Below are positions 17,971 to 26,951 of a stretch of DNA of 64,000 nucleotides, piece by piece. A program made the translations under genes and the position numbers. Under the pieces are notes generated by a model. The model ran no database searches. It was not told where the DNA came from and saw nothing but the letters and a program-made list of their open reading frames with translations. The first letter of the stretch is position 1, and each line of letters starts with the position of its first letter. Source of the stretch: an uncultured Coprococcus sp. Its GTDB lineage: Bacteria; Bacillota; Clostridia; Lachnospirales; Lachnospiraceae. The stretch spans positions 124,001 through 188,000 of the forward strand of contig CANQTC010000003.1 in assembly GCA_947626675.1 (NCBI GenBank). The letters are read 5' to 3'.

Positions 17971-19443
17971 CTATTTTATGATTTGGCTATAGGCAGCTAT
18001 CGGTACATAGACACTTACAGAGCCGCCATTTACCTTGAAGTCTCCGCACCCGGCTTCATTTAGTACAATGGGTTCCTGATGATTGCCGAGTAAATCGACA
18101 AAAGTTTCTCCGGCATGTTCTGCACCGACACACATATATTTATTGCCGGAAGCGCCATCACTCATTATGACTGCCATACCGGAATTTGGCATGGCGGAAG
18201 AGCCGCTTCTTGTCCAGCCGATTACATTTTCATGGTCGAAATAATCTGTCTGTGTACCATATGCGCAGATATTTCTGGCTTTGATAAGCTCAGGAAGACC
18301 TTTGACAGGCTGGATATTGTCATGGGGAATCCCATATAAATCCCCATAGAATATACAAGGAATCCCTGTATTCCGAAGCAGTATGAAAGCATATGCCAGC
18401 GGTTTGAACCATGTCTGAATGAAAGATTCAAGCGCCTGTCCCGGCTGGGTATCGTGGTTATCTACAAAGGTTACTGCATAGTCAGGTCTGCTATCAATCA
18501 ATGTACCTGACGAAATGGTTCTCATGTCAAAATTTCCGCCGCTTGAAGAAGCTTTATAGAAGTTAAAATGGAGCGGAACATCAAAAAGGTTTGTTACATG
18601 GCCGGAAGCATCAAGGTATTCGCATAGTGGGGCAGCTTCAGGATTCCAATATTCAGCTACGGAAAAAAGTTCCTTGCCGGACTCCTTCCTAAGCTTTGTA
18701 AGCCAATGAAGATAGAACCGGAAACTGATATGTTTCACTGCATCAAGGCGAAAGCCATCGATATTTGTCTGCTCAAGATACCATTTTCCCCATCTGTCGA
18801 GTTCATCTATTACTTCTTGATTTGTCATGTCAAGGTCAGCGCCCATGAGGTAGTCATAGTTCCCAAGTTCCTTATCAACATCGGATTCCCAGTTTTTACC
18901 CTCGAATAAAAATACACCATTCCGTTTTTCTCTGTCATCCCAGTCTACACCGTCAAAATGTGATGAATTCCATGTGAAATCAGAATAGATACCGCCCCTG
19001 CCCGGAAAGGTATATTTGGTCCATGCCAAAATCGGATGTGCGTCTGATATTTGATTGTTTCGATTATCGCCCGCATCAAGGCAGGCGGAGACTTCTTCTA
19101 AATCATCCGCCCCCATGCGGTGATTAAATACAATATCGGCATAGACTTTGATTTGTGCCGCCTGCAGCGCTTTGATGGCATGAAGGTATTCTTCCTTCGT
19201 GCCATATTTCGTTGCAATACTGCCTTTCTGATTAAATTCTCCGATATCATACATATCGTATACACCATACCCCACATCATGGATTCCGCCTGTACCCTTA
19301 TAAGCGGGCGGAAGCCATATTCCGGTTATTCCCATTTTATGTAATTCTTTTGCCTTTTCGGCAAGCAGATTCCAATGGTTTCCGTCTTCCGGCAGATACC
19401 ATTCAAATCCCTGCAAAATTGTCATATTCGTTTTTTTACTCAT
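17971..19443 (-). CDS. Cytoplasmic alpha-amylase, GH13
   Basis: 490 aa without signal peptide, resembling the cytoplasmic liquefying-type amylases (GH13 subfamily 5). Catalytic residues: nucleophile Asp234 in GFRLDAVKHI, acid/base Glu264 in SVAEYW and Asp331 in FVDNHDTQ. It would hydrolyse internal alpha-1,4 bonds of glycogen or imported maltodextrins. AAGGAG precedes the ATG. It is monocistronic on the minus strand, convergent with proC. Confidence 0.94.
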   Translation of the reverse strand: MSKKTNMTILQGFEWYLPEDGNHWNLLAEKAKELHKMGITGIWLPPAYKGTGGIHDVGYGVYDMYDIGEFNQKGSIATKYGTKEEYLHAIKALQAAQIKVYADIVFNHRMGADDLEEVSACLDAGDNRNNQISDAHPILAWTKYTFPGRGGIYSDFTWNSSHFDGVDWDDREKRNGVFLFEGKNWESDVDKELGNYDYLMGADLDMTNQEVIDELDRWGKWYLEQTNIDGFRLDAVKHISFRFYLHWLTKLRKESGKELFSVAEYWNPEAAPLCEYLDASGHVTNLFDVPLHFNFYKASSSGGNFDMRTISSGTLIDSRPDYAVTFVDNHDTQPGQALESFIQTWFKPLAYAFILLRNTGIPCIFYGDLYGIPHDNIQPVKGLPELIKARNICAYGTQTDYFDHENVIGWTRSGSSAMPNSGMAVIMSDGASGNKYMCVGAEHAGETFVDLLGNHQEPIVLNEAGCGDFKVNGGSVSVYVPIAAYSQIIK

Positions 19444-19565
19444 TTGCGGTTATTACTCCTTATCCTATTCATATCCATATTATATACCGAAAAAAACAGA
19501 TTGGAATCATTTTATCAGAATTTGTCAGAATTTAAGATTGCCTTTATATAAACAACATTTTATGC

Positions 19566-19571
19566 TATAAT
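19566..19571 (+). promoter_or_regulatory. Extended -10 box abutting the repeat array
   Basis: TGC TATAAT (TGn-extended -10, hexamer 19566-19571) with a weak -35 TTTATA 17 bp upstream. The predicted start near 19578 coincides with the first base pairs of hairpin 1 of the repeat. Confidence 0.6.
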
Positions 19572-19735
19572 GTGAACACTTAATGAGTGCAACGCACGAA
19601 TTTAGTGAGAACTTATACCTGAAACCTTAGCGAATACGAAGTATGAGCTTAGTTTTCAAGGTGAAATGTGAACACTTAATGAGTGCAACGCACGAATTTA
19701 GTGAGAACTGATAAAAGAAGCTTTGTTTTCAAGGT
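19569..19735 (+). repeat. Structured twin-hairpin repeat, locus A (96-bp unit, about 1.7 copies)
   Basis: Unit 1 is 19569-19664. Unit 2 starts at 19665 and keeps hairpin 1 but has lost most of hairpin 2. Hairpin 1 (about 19577-19607): CACT, U.U, 3 bp, GA/GA, GTGC with loop AAC. Hairpin 2 (about 19618-19662): an outer stem, CT, U.U, AGC/GCT, GA/GA, ATAC/GTAT, loop GAA. The array fills the 5' leader of the MFS gene. A related array lies at 50416-50710. Apart from this array, its promoter and the amylase 5' side, I see nothing in the 323-bp gap. Confidence 0.85.
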
Positions 19736-19766
19736 ACATATGAAGTGATTGGGGTAGAATTGCGAT

Positions 19767-20960
19767 ATGAATAGAAAAAAAGTAACTGTAGATTATATTT
19801 TAATGAATATTGTATTCTGGTGCGGATATGCAGTAATATGGAGTTATACGGCAGTATATTTGGAATATGCCGGATATAATAATCTGATAACAGGGCTTGT
19901 GACAGGAATCGGGGCGGTTATTTCGGTGATTATGCAGCCTGTACTGGCATCACTGATTAATAAATATGAACAGTTTGACACCAGAACGAATATGATTGGG
20001 TTAAAATTGATTTCTGTCATGATTGCAGTTGTCATTATGATAAAACCGGCGGGGCATTATACCATTGCACTGCTGTTTATGGTTCTGGCGGCGATGGAAG
20101 CATCTATCCCTTCTATGTTAAGTACGCTTGCTATGGAGTTTGTTAATTCCGGCTGTTATGTGAATTACGGACTGGCAAGAGGATGCGGCTCAATTGCGTA
20201 TGCATTATTTTCGCTATTTTTAGGATATGCAGTTATATGGTTCAAACCTTCTGTGCTGATGATATGCTATTTGGTATTAAGTAGTGTGTTTTTAATGATG
20301 AGTTTCCTGTTCCCTAAAACAGAACAGGGGATGGGACAAAAAAGTAGGGAGAAAAAGTCGGCAGACAGAAAAAAATCCTTAACAGGTTTATTTTCAAAAT
20401 ATCCGTTTTTACTTTCGTTTATGCTGGCTTCGATTTTTCTGTTTATGGGACATAATATGATTAATATATTTCTTGTACGGATTATTGAACGTGCGGGCGG
20501 AAGCAGCAGTAATCTGGGATTGGCCTTAGCGATTGCAGCAGGAGTAGAACTTCCGGTTATGGGATATTTTGTAAAGCTTAGCAGGAAGTTTAAAATATCC
20601 GGAATGCTTTTGTTTAGTGCTTTATTTTTTGTACTAAAGAGTATTCTGACGCTGTTTTCGATAAAACAATGGATGATATATATTGCGCAGTTTTTGCAGT
20701 TTGGCGCATTTGCACTATTTACACCGGCATCCGTATATTTTATCAATCAATCAATGGAGGAAGAAGATTCCGGTATAGGACAGGCGCTTCTTGGCGCTTG
20801 TTCTTTAGGACTTGGCGGAGCGTTTGGGAATGTACTTGGCGGATTTGTAATAGAACGGACAAATGTAGCAGGAATGTTGATATGTTCAATCGTGCTGGGG
20901 ATTGTTGGATTTTTCTGTATGCTGCGAAGCTATCAAAGCTGCAATACCAATATGGAATGA
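19767..20960 (+). CDS. Major facilitator superfamily transporter
   Basis: 397 aa with about twelve hydrophobic helices and a central charged loop (about residues 190-215, Lys/Arg-rich). The opening (two helices with WCGYAVIWSYTAVYLEYAGY) and overall pattern resemble the LacY-like sugar or nucleoside:proton symporters. The substrate cannot be told from sequence. It lies directly behind the structured repeat leader. An XRE regulator gene follows after 49 bp, which may be its regulator. Confidence 0.85.
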   Translation: MNRKKVTVDYILMNIVFWCGYAVIWSYTAVYLEYAGYNNLITGLVTGIGAVISVIMQPVLASLINKYEQFDTRTNMIGLKLISVMIAVVIMIKPAGHYTIALLFMVLAAMEASIPSMLSTLAMEFVNSGCYVNYGLARGCGSIAYALFSLFLGYAVIWFKPSVLMICYLVLSSVFLMMSFLFPKTEQGMGQKSREKKSADRKKSLTGLFSKYPFLLSFMLASIFLFMGHNMINIFLVRIIERAGGSSSNLGLALAIAAGVELPVMGYFVKLSRKFKISGMLLFSALFFVLKSILTLFSIKQWMIYIAQFLQFGAFALFTPASVYFINQSMEEEDSGIGQALLGACSLGLGGAFGNVLGGFVIERTNVAGMLICSIVLGIVGFFCMLRSYQSCNTNME

Positions 20961-21009
20961 TGATGAAGGAATTCAGGAAATTGATAAATCAGAAATGGAG
21001 AATGGATAA

Positions 21010-21762
21010 ATGTTATTAATAGGAGCAAGGATTGCCCAATATCGTAAACAGGCAAATATGAATCAGGAAGAATTTGCTTCGCAGATTGGTGTCAGCAGAC
21101 AGGCTGTATCTAAATGGGAAACGGATAAAGCATATCCTGATTTAGATAAGCTGGTGGATATCGCGCAGGTGTTTCATATAAGTATAGATGAATTAATAAA
21201 TGGGAAAGATGTATCAGAGTCGGATGAGACGGAAAGCGAACAGCAGACAGAACCGGGAAAATCAGAGGAAAAGACGGATTTCATTGATAATGGAAATGAT
21301 GGGCGGCATAAATCACCCAGATTGTTGGTGTGTGCCATTTTGGTATTTTTGCTGTTTTTATTTTGTGCTACCGTCTTTTGTACTGTGCTTTTCAGACACT
21401 CATGGGAGCAAAACGAAGATTTTGTTCAAAATGCCAGAGTGGAACGTGTATACAGGCAATATACAAAAGCGGATATCAGTTTTTTTGCAGCAGACAGCCG
21501 CAAAGTGCAAAAGACGGTATGGCTGGATATGGATGGAATAAGAGATGGGGATTATATAGAATGTTATACAGATGATGCGCAGGAAAAGATAAATATAGAA
21601 TACTTTATGTCTACACTGATTGTGCCGGGGGCTTTTACCGTTGGATTTTTGATAATTTTTGTACTGCTTCTGTTGGAGATGCATGTCATAAAAAGAGGAA
21701 AGAATAGACGGACAATCGCAGAAAAGGAACATCAGGATGAAAGCGAGGGTATCGATGAATAG
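21010..21762 (+). CDS. XRE-family regulator anchored in the membrane
   Basis: 250 aa. The N-terminal helix-turn-helix (about residues 5-60; MNQEEFASQIGVSRQAVSKW) is followed by an acidic linker, a transmembrane helix (about 100-125), an extracytoplasmic segment, and a second helix (about 200-222) ending in a basic tail. Membrane-bound XRE proteins often sense envelope signals, and the neighbouring exported protein gene may encode its partner. The stop overlaps the next start by 8 bp. Confidence 0.85.
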   Translation: MLLIGARIAQYRKQANMNQEEFASQIGVSRQAVSKWETDKAYPDLDKLVDIAQVFHISIDELINGKDVSESDETESEQQTEPGKSEEKTDFIDNGNDGRHKSPRLLVCAILVFLLFLFCATVFCTVLFRHSWEQNEDFVQNARVERVYRQYTKADISFFAADSRKVQKTVWLDMDGIRDGDYIECYTDDAQEKINIEYFMSTLIVPGAFTVGFLIIFVLLLLEMHVIKRGKNRRTIAEKEHQDESEGIDE

Positions 21763-22909
21763 AAAAGTATTGTTGTTGATAATATCAGGTATTTTTTCGG
21801 CAGCATCTGTTTTCATGGGACTTTGGTTTATGGGCGTTGTATCATTTGCTGATTGCGATTTTGAAAAGGATGGGCAGGCTGATGAAAAGCAATTGGCTGA
21901 TGAATCTGACTATTGGGAGATTATATATGGCGGAATGAAGATAATGCCGAAGATAGAGGCGAAAGTGGCAACAGTCAGCCGGTATGGATGTGTAAATATA
22001 AGGATTACAGATGATTACTTAATTCAAATCCAGATAGAAGATAATATACCGCAGGATTTTTGGAATATAAAAGATAAAAGAATGGAGGAGTTAAAAGAAG
22101 ACGGTTATAGAATAGAGCTTGAACCTGAACAGGTCAAAAAGGGGAAAAACGACTATATAAGATATATCGTCAGTCTGGAAGATAATGCAGATGATAAAGA
22201 TACTTCCATTCAAAGGGTTTATTCTGAAGTATTTTATATGAAGGCAGGACAGGACCGGCGTTTTCTTGTCGTTGCAGTATATGATGGAATCGATATGGAA
22301 AGTCTTGATGCTGAAAAGCAAAATGAGATATATCAGGAAACGTTTGATAAAGTGGAACAGATATTAGGAGATGCAGAACCAACAGATAAACCGGATGACT
22401 CAGCGGGAACAGTGTGGATGTCAGATGAGTTAAATGAAAGTAATGGTTTGGAAAAAGAGTATTTATCACATGATTTCTTGTATGATAAAGAGGGAAATAT
22501 TCTTATAGGATATAATGTGCCTGAAAAATGTTATCTTTCCGGAAAGGAAAATCTGGATAAAATATCATATAAGCATTATTTTGAAGAAGAGGAAGAGATT
22601 TATATTACAACAGATGTAAATAGTTATGCCTGGTCAAATGCTGAAGAAAGTGCAAAACGGCATGCTGCTGCCGGATTTTCAAAAATTATTAATGAAGGTT
22701 CGATAAAAGTGGGAGATGAGACATTTTACTATTATACATATTCTGTTATGAAAAGTTCTAAGAAACAGAAAAAATATATTTATTATTTTGAAGCCTATGC
22801 GGATTTGGAGGATGGTGAGATGTATTCCATCAGTGCATTTGCCAATGATAACAAAAAAGCTATGGATGTTGAATTTTATAAGGATTTTATGGAAATTACC
22901 AGATACTAA
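21755..22909 (+). CDS. Exported or membrane-anchored protein of unknown function
   Basis: 384 aa. The N-terminal hydrophobic stretch (VLLLIISGIFSAASVFMGLW) is an uncleaved anchor or signal peptide; the rest is a soluble extracytoplasmic region rich in Asp, Glu, Lys and Tyr. I recognise no family. Two starts are possible: 21755, overlapping the XRE stop and 6 nt after GAGGG (chosen), or 21737. Coupling to the membrane-bound XRE gene suggests a sensor/partner pair, but that is inference. Confidence 0.7.
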   Translation: MNRKVLLLIISGIFSAASVFMGLWFMGVVSFADCDFEKDGQADEKQLADESDYWEIIYGGMKIMPKIEAKVATVSRYGCVNIRITDDYLIQIQIEDNIPQDFWNIKDKRMEELKEDGYRIELEPEQVKKGKNDYIRYIVSLEDNADDKDTSIQRVYSEVFYMKAGQDRRFLVVAVYDGIDMESLDAEKQNEIYQETFDKVEQILGDAEPTDKPDDSAGTVWMSDELNESNGLEKEYLSHDFLYDKEGNILIGYNVPEKCYLSGKENLDKISYKHYFEEEEEIYITTDVNSYAWSNAEESAKRHAAAGFSKIINEGSIKVGDETFYYYTYSVMKSSKKQKKYIYYFEAYADLEDGEMYSISAFANDNKKAMDVEFYKDFMEITRY

Positions 22910-22993
22910 TATGCGGAAAAATCAGTAATGCGACCAATGGTTGACGATTTGCAACTAAATATAGCTTGATGAATTGAGGCTGAATAGTGTATG

Positions 22994-23079
22994 AATGTAT
23001 GTGAAATAAATGCTCTGTCCGTTCCTGTCAGAATATCTGATAGAAACAGCAACTGGCTGGGCGTTGTTTCACATACATT
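22994..23079 (+). promoter_or_regulatory. Long-range stem-loop in the leader of the next lipoprotein gene
   Basis: A perfect 13-bp stem (AATGTATGTGAAA at 22994-23006 with 23067-23079) encloses 60 nt that contain a second 7-bp hairpin (23025-23031 with 23037-23043, loop AATAT). A TTATTTTTT run follows directly and AAGGAG of the next gene begins right after. It could act as an attenuator or as a folded cis-regulatory RNA. I do not match it to a known riboswitch class. Confidence 0.6.
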
Positions 23080-23103
23080 ATTTTTTAAGGAGAAAGATAG
23101 AAA

Positions 23104-23874
23104 ATGAGAAGAATGAAAAAATTTGCAACATCGATAGTATTGGTTGGCATTATGTGTGGACTTGCTGCATGTGGCAACGAAGATAAGGAAGTAACTACAA
23201 AGGCAACTACAGAAGCTACAACGGTTGAAATCAGCGAAGCGACGGAAGAAAAATCAGAGACAGAAACAACGGAAGCAACAACAACCGAAACAAAAGCAAC
23301 GGAAGAAGAAACGTCTGAAGAGAAGACAGCAGACGCAGGAAAAGCACAGCCGAAAAAGACAGATATTAATTTCTCGACAGATGACTGGAAATCTTTGGAA
23401 TTTGCATTAGATGGCAAAGTCTATACATGGCCGTTGACTTTAGCAGATGTTGAAGGCGCGGGCTTTAAGCTGGATGATGATTATAAAAGCGAAACACTGG
23501 AAAGTAACAGATATACAACAAGTGTAAGCGTGGAGAGTGAAGCCGGAGAACGTTTTTATATACGTTTTAAGAATTTTACTGATAAGGATAAAAACCTGGT
23601 AGACTGTGACCTCTATGGATTTGGTTTTGAGGTTGACGATTATTATGATGTGAATCCGGATGTAACCTTATGTAATGGGGTAACCTTTGGTATGTCAGTA
23701 GATGAAGTAAAAGCAATTATGGGAGAGCCGGATTATTATTATGAAAGCGAAGATAGTGAAATTGACCGTAAGGAAATGGATTATTATGTAACAGGAAAAT
23801 CCTATGATAGTACAATTGACCTTTCGTTTACAGACGGAAAGCTGGATGAAATTGATATTGTAAATGCAGAATAA
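23104..23874 (+). CDS. Lipoprotein with Thr/Glu-rich linker and BamE/SmpA-like end motif
   Basis: 256 aa. Lipobox LAAC (Cys near residue 22), then about 65 residues of Thr/Glu/Lys low complexity, then a globular domain. The C-terminal part contains GVTFGMSVDEVKAIMGEPD, the GMSxxEVxxxxGxP pattern seen in BamE/OmlA-like and other small surface lipoproteins. The Thr-rich region probably spans the cell wall. A single gene with a leader stem-loop and its own terminator. Function unknown. Confidence 0.8.
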   Translation: MRRMKKFATSIVLVGIMCGLAACGNEDKEVTTKATTEATTVEISEATEEKSETETTEATTTETKATEEETSEEKTADAGKAQPKKTDINFSTDDWKSLEFALDGKVYTWPLTLADVEGAGFKLDDDYKSETLESNRYTTSVSVESEAGERFYIRFKNFTDKDKNLVDCDLYGFGFEVDDYYDVNPDVTLCNGVTFGMSVDEVKAIMGEPDYYYESEDSEIDRKEMDYYVTGKSYDSTIDLSFTDGKLDEIDIVNAE

Positions 23875-23901
23875 TTGAAAGACGGAAATGCTGTGAATAT
23901 A

Positions 23902-23953
23902 GATAAGCAGTCGCTCAATGATAAATCATAAAAGCGGCTGCTTATCTTTTTTT
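23902..23953 (+). terminator. Intrinsic terminator after the lipoprotein gene
   Basis: A 13-bp stem (23902-23914 with 23934-23946, one G.U) and a run of seven Ts. Confidence 0.85.
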
Positions 23954-23982
23954 ATAAAATCATTATTTAATTATTAAACAGA

Positions 23983-25236
23983 TTACTTTGTTACAAAATC
24001 AGCATATGCTGTTGGCAGACCATGCTCTGTAGGGTCAAGACCTTTGATTTCTTCTTCCTCAGAAACTCTAAGACCAATCGTTTTCTTAATGAATAAGAAT
24101 ACAAGTGTAATTGTGATTGCTGTCCAGGCTGCAACTGCTGCAAAGCCGATTAGCTGTAAACCAAGCTGATGGAAACCACCGCCGTAGAACAATCCCTTTA
24201 TGCTGTCATTTCCTGGAACGGATGTCGTTGAGAACAGACCAACAGCAATAGTACCCCAAATACCATTGAGACAATGTACTGCAACAGCACCAACAGGATC
24301 ATCCACATGTATTACATGGTCGCAGAACCAAACGCCAAATACGACAAGTAAACCAGATACAGCACCGATAAAGAATGCACCCATTGCATCAACTGTGTCA
24401 CAAGGAGCTGTTACACCTACAAGACCTGCAAGCGATGCATTCAGACACATGGATACATCAGGCTTACCATATTTAATCCATGTAAAGCACATACAAACTA
24501 CTGTGGCAATTGCAGGAGCTATGGTTGTTGCAACGAAGATGCTGCCTAACTGTTCAAGGGATGTAGCGGCAGCGCCGTTGAATCCGTACCAACCGAGCCA
24601 GAGAATAAATACACCAAGTGCACCAATAGGAAGGTTGTGTCCTGGGAATGTTCTTACTTTAATGACCTTTCCACTTTCATCCTTTTTGAACTTGCCAATA
24701 CGAGGTCCGAGCATCGCAGCACCGATTAAAGCGGATATACCACCGACCATATGTATCGCGCAGGAACCTGCAAAATCATGGAAGCCAAGCTGTGAAAGCC
24801 ATCCGCCGCCCCATATCCAGTGTGCTTCAATAGGATATATAAATAACGATATTAATCCTGAGTATACACAATAGGATGAGAATTTTGTTCGTTCAGCCAT
24901 AGCGCCTGATACGATGGTAGCTGTTGTTGCGCAGAATACAAGGTTGAAAACGAAGTTTGACCAATCAAAATTGGCATAATTTGTGATTAAGTCAAAATTT
25001 GGTTTTCCAATGAAACCGCCCATGCAATCTTCACCTAACAGTAATGAAAATCCTAAAAACATAAATGTAACAGTACCGATACAAAAGTCCATCAAGTTTT
25101 TCATGATGATGTTACCTGCATTTTTTGCTCTGGTAAAACCTGTTTCTACCATTGCAAATCCGGCTTGCATCCAAAAAACTAATGCGGCTCCTATCAGGAA
25201 CCATACTCCAAAAATTAATTTGCTTGTCTCTTCCAT
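23983..25236 (-). CDS. amt: Ammonium transporter, Amt/MEP/Rh family
   Basis: 417 aa with eleven hydrophobic helices. The twin pore histidines are in FAGSCAIHMVGG and VGAVAVHCLNG. The N-terminal region begins directly in the first helix with a short extracytoplasmic start. It imports ammonium when nitrogen is limiting. AAAGGTGG precedes the ATG. The usual partner glnK is present 1 kb upstream on the same strand but is separated by an oppositely oriented araC-type gene, so the two are not one operon. Confidence 0.95.
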   Translation of the reverse strand: MEETSKLIFGVWFLIGAALVFWMQAGFAMVETGFTRAKNAGNIIMKNLMDFCIGTVTFMFLGFSLLLGEDCMGGFIGKPNFDLITNYANFDWSNFVFNLVFCATTATIVSGAMAERTKFSSYCVYSGLISLFIYPIEAHWIWGGGWLSQLGFHDFAGSCAIHMVGGISALIGAAMLGPRIGKFKKDESGKVIKVRTFPGHNLPIGALGVFILWLGWYGFNGAAATSLEQLGSIFVATTIAPAIATVVCMCFTWIKYGKPDVSMCLNASLAGLVGVTAPCDTVDAMGAFFIGAVSGLLVVFGVWFCDHVIHVDDPVGAVAVHCLNGIWGTIAVGLFSTTSVPGNDSIKGLFYGGGFHQLGLQLIGFAAVAAWTAITITLVFLFIKKTIGLRVSEEEEIKGLDPTEHGLPTAYADFVTK

Positions 25237-25464
25237 AATAACTCCACCTTTCTATCGCCAAGCAACCCAAAAAAATAAGACCTGCTTTATCAGCTTATGC
25301 TGAAAAACACGTCTTTGTGTATATGGGCTATTCAAATTTGTGTTGAGTATAAGGCTATAAGGTGATAAAATATTGAATAAATCGGACATGAAGCGATAAA
25401 CCTAACAAAATTAGGAATAGACTTAAAAAAATAAAAAAGAAAACCGGAAGGACTTAATAAAATT

Positions 25465-26223
25465 ATGGGGAAAGATACAGAAAATCAGCAAATTATGTTT
25501 AAGCTTTTTGGAAATGACTATTTTGAGGATTGCAGCTATATGAAAGTGGGTGTGAAATATCCATTTATGTATTATGAAGGAAATGCAGAAGGTGAAATAA
25601 CACTCTGTCCTCAGAATAATCCGGCGGTCATTTTTATAGAAGCGGATAAAGATAAAAGGTTTGTAATAGACAGCAGGCTGATAACTAAAGCCGGATGTCT
25701 TTATGGGGAAAGGATAAAATTTTTCGGATTTCAGTTTGACGATACGGTCTGTATGAAGCAGGGGATAGCGGCAGAAGATATTCTGATAAATCCTAATAAG
25801 GCGCTGACGGAACTGTTTCAAACAAGCGCATACAAAGAAAGACAGGTATATGTATATCGCTATATAAGAAAATGCGGATGTCTTAATTTGGCGGAAAGGA
25901 TACCCTATCATATTCTAAGGGATATAAAAGCGTCGCATGGAAAGCTGAAGGTGTATGAAATCGCCGACAAATACGAATATTCAGAGCGCCATATAAACAG
26001 ACTTTTTCACAGTACATTTGGCTGTGGACCGAAGACATATGGAAGAATACAGAGAATATATGAAACGGTTATTCGGATGTGCGAGGCTTCCCATGAAGAT
26101 ATAAACGCATATATGGAAGGCTTTGGATATTCTGACCAAGCACATTTTCAAAGGGAGTTTAAATGGTATATGGGGATGACGCCGAAACAATTTATTAAAA
26201 AAACAGGAAAGAGCAATCATTGA
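25465..26223 (+). CDS. AraC-family transcriptional regulator
   Basis: 252 aa. The C-terminal 100 residues hold the two helix-turn-helices (YEIADKYEYSERHINRLFHS, then GYSDQAHFQREFKWYMGMTPK). The N-terminal 150 residues are an effector domain of no recognised type. The gene is divergent from amt and convergent with glnK, so control of ammonium uptake is a reasonable guess from position only. The GGAAGGA site is rather far (about 13 nt) from the ATG. Confidence 0.88.
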   Translation: MGKDTENQQIMFKLFGNDYFEDCSYMKVGVKYPFMYYEGNAEGEITLCPQNNPAVIFIEADKDKRFVIDSRLITKAGCLYGERIKFFGFQFDDTVCMKQGIAAEDILINPNKALTELFQTSAYKERQVYVYRYIRKCGCLNLAERIPYHILRDIKASHGKLKVYEIADKYEYSERHINRLFHSTFGCGPKTYGRIQRIYETVIRMCEASHEDINAYMEGFGYSDQAHFQREFKWYMGMTPKQFIKKTGKSNH

Positions 26224-26245
26224 TAGAAATGTATTTTCAGATAAA

Positions 26246-26272
26246 GAAAAAGATGGCTGCATGCAGCCATCT
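26246..26272 (-). terminator. Terminator of glnK (minus strand)
   Basis: A perfect 22-nt palindrome at 26251-26272 followed, on the minus strand, by TTTTTCTTT. There is no T-run on the plus side. Confidence 0.75.
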
Positions 26273-26294
26273 CTCTCTAAAAACAGTAGTTTTA

Positions 26295-26633
26295 TTATAT
26301 AGCGGATTCTCCGCGTTCGCCTGTTCTGATACGAACAACATCAGCAACATCATATATAAATATTTTTCCATCTCCGAATTTACCGGTGGATATTTTTTCA
26401 CATACAGTCGTAACGATTTTTTCAGCAACATCATCAGCGGCGATTGTTTCAATCTTAATTTTAGGAATAAGATTTACGACATATTCACTGCCTCTATATG
26501 TTGTTTTATAACCCTTCTGGTTACCATAACCCATAATATTAGATACCATAGCACCTGTTGATTCACATTCATCTAAAATCGTTTTTACATCATCAAGTTT
26601 TTCTGAACGAATTACAATTTCAAGCTTTTTCAT
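26295..26633 (-). CDS. glnK: Nitrogen regulatory protein P-II
   Basis: 112 aa, the standard size. The T-loop YRGSEYVVNLIPK carries Tyr51, the uridylylation site of enterobacterial P-II; the C-terminal signature GKFGDGKIFIYDV binds ATP. P-II senses 2-oxoglutarate and ATP/ADP and blocks Amt channels. AGGAGGG precedes the ATG. A TGC TATAAT box (26688-26683) about 50 bp upstream on the minus strand is its probable promoter. Confidence 0.95.
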   Translation of the reverse strand: MKKLEIVIRSEKLDDVKTILDECESTGAMVSNIMGYGNQKGYKTTYRGSEYVVNLIPKIKIETIAADDVAEKIVTTVCEKISTGKFGDGKIFIYDVADVVRIRTGERGESAI

Positions 26634-26864
26634 AATGACAGCCCTCCTAAAATATTTTTGAACTGATTTAATCGTTAATCAAATTATAGCATAGTGGTAT
26701 TTTGAATTCTAGCAAATTTGGGAAATGATGAATTTTATAAAAAATTGTTAAGAGAAACAAAGGAAATGGTAAAGAAGATGGATAGCTTTACTTTATTTTA
26801 TTAAGCGAATGGTTTTTTGTTATGGTAAAAAACATAATGGTAAAAGGTTTTCCGATTGCCTGTC

Positions 26865-26893
26865 TTGAATGAAGGAATAAAGAGGGGTATAAT
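26865..26893 (+). promoter_or_regulatory. Promoter of the YwlG-like gene
   Basis: TTGAAT (26865-26870), 17 bp, TATAAT (26888-26893). Besides this and the minus-strand glnK promoter, the 318-bp gap (26634-26951) shows nothing recognisable. Confidence 0.75.
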
Positions 26894-26951
26894 CTAAATG
26901 AAATTTGTGATACATTTATTTCATATTTTATGAGCTTGGAGGGAACTGAGA

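Noticed and set aside
19569..19735. Tandem repeat array considered as a CRISPR or small satellite
   Set aside because: The units abut without unique spacers, are about 100 bp long and there are no cas genes; the covarying hairpins fit a structured element instead.
24200..24874. 224-codon plus-strand frame opposite amt
   Set aside because: The minus-strand frame encodes a clear Amt protein; the opposite frame has a biased Pro/Thr/Ser composition and no ribosome site.
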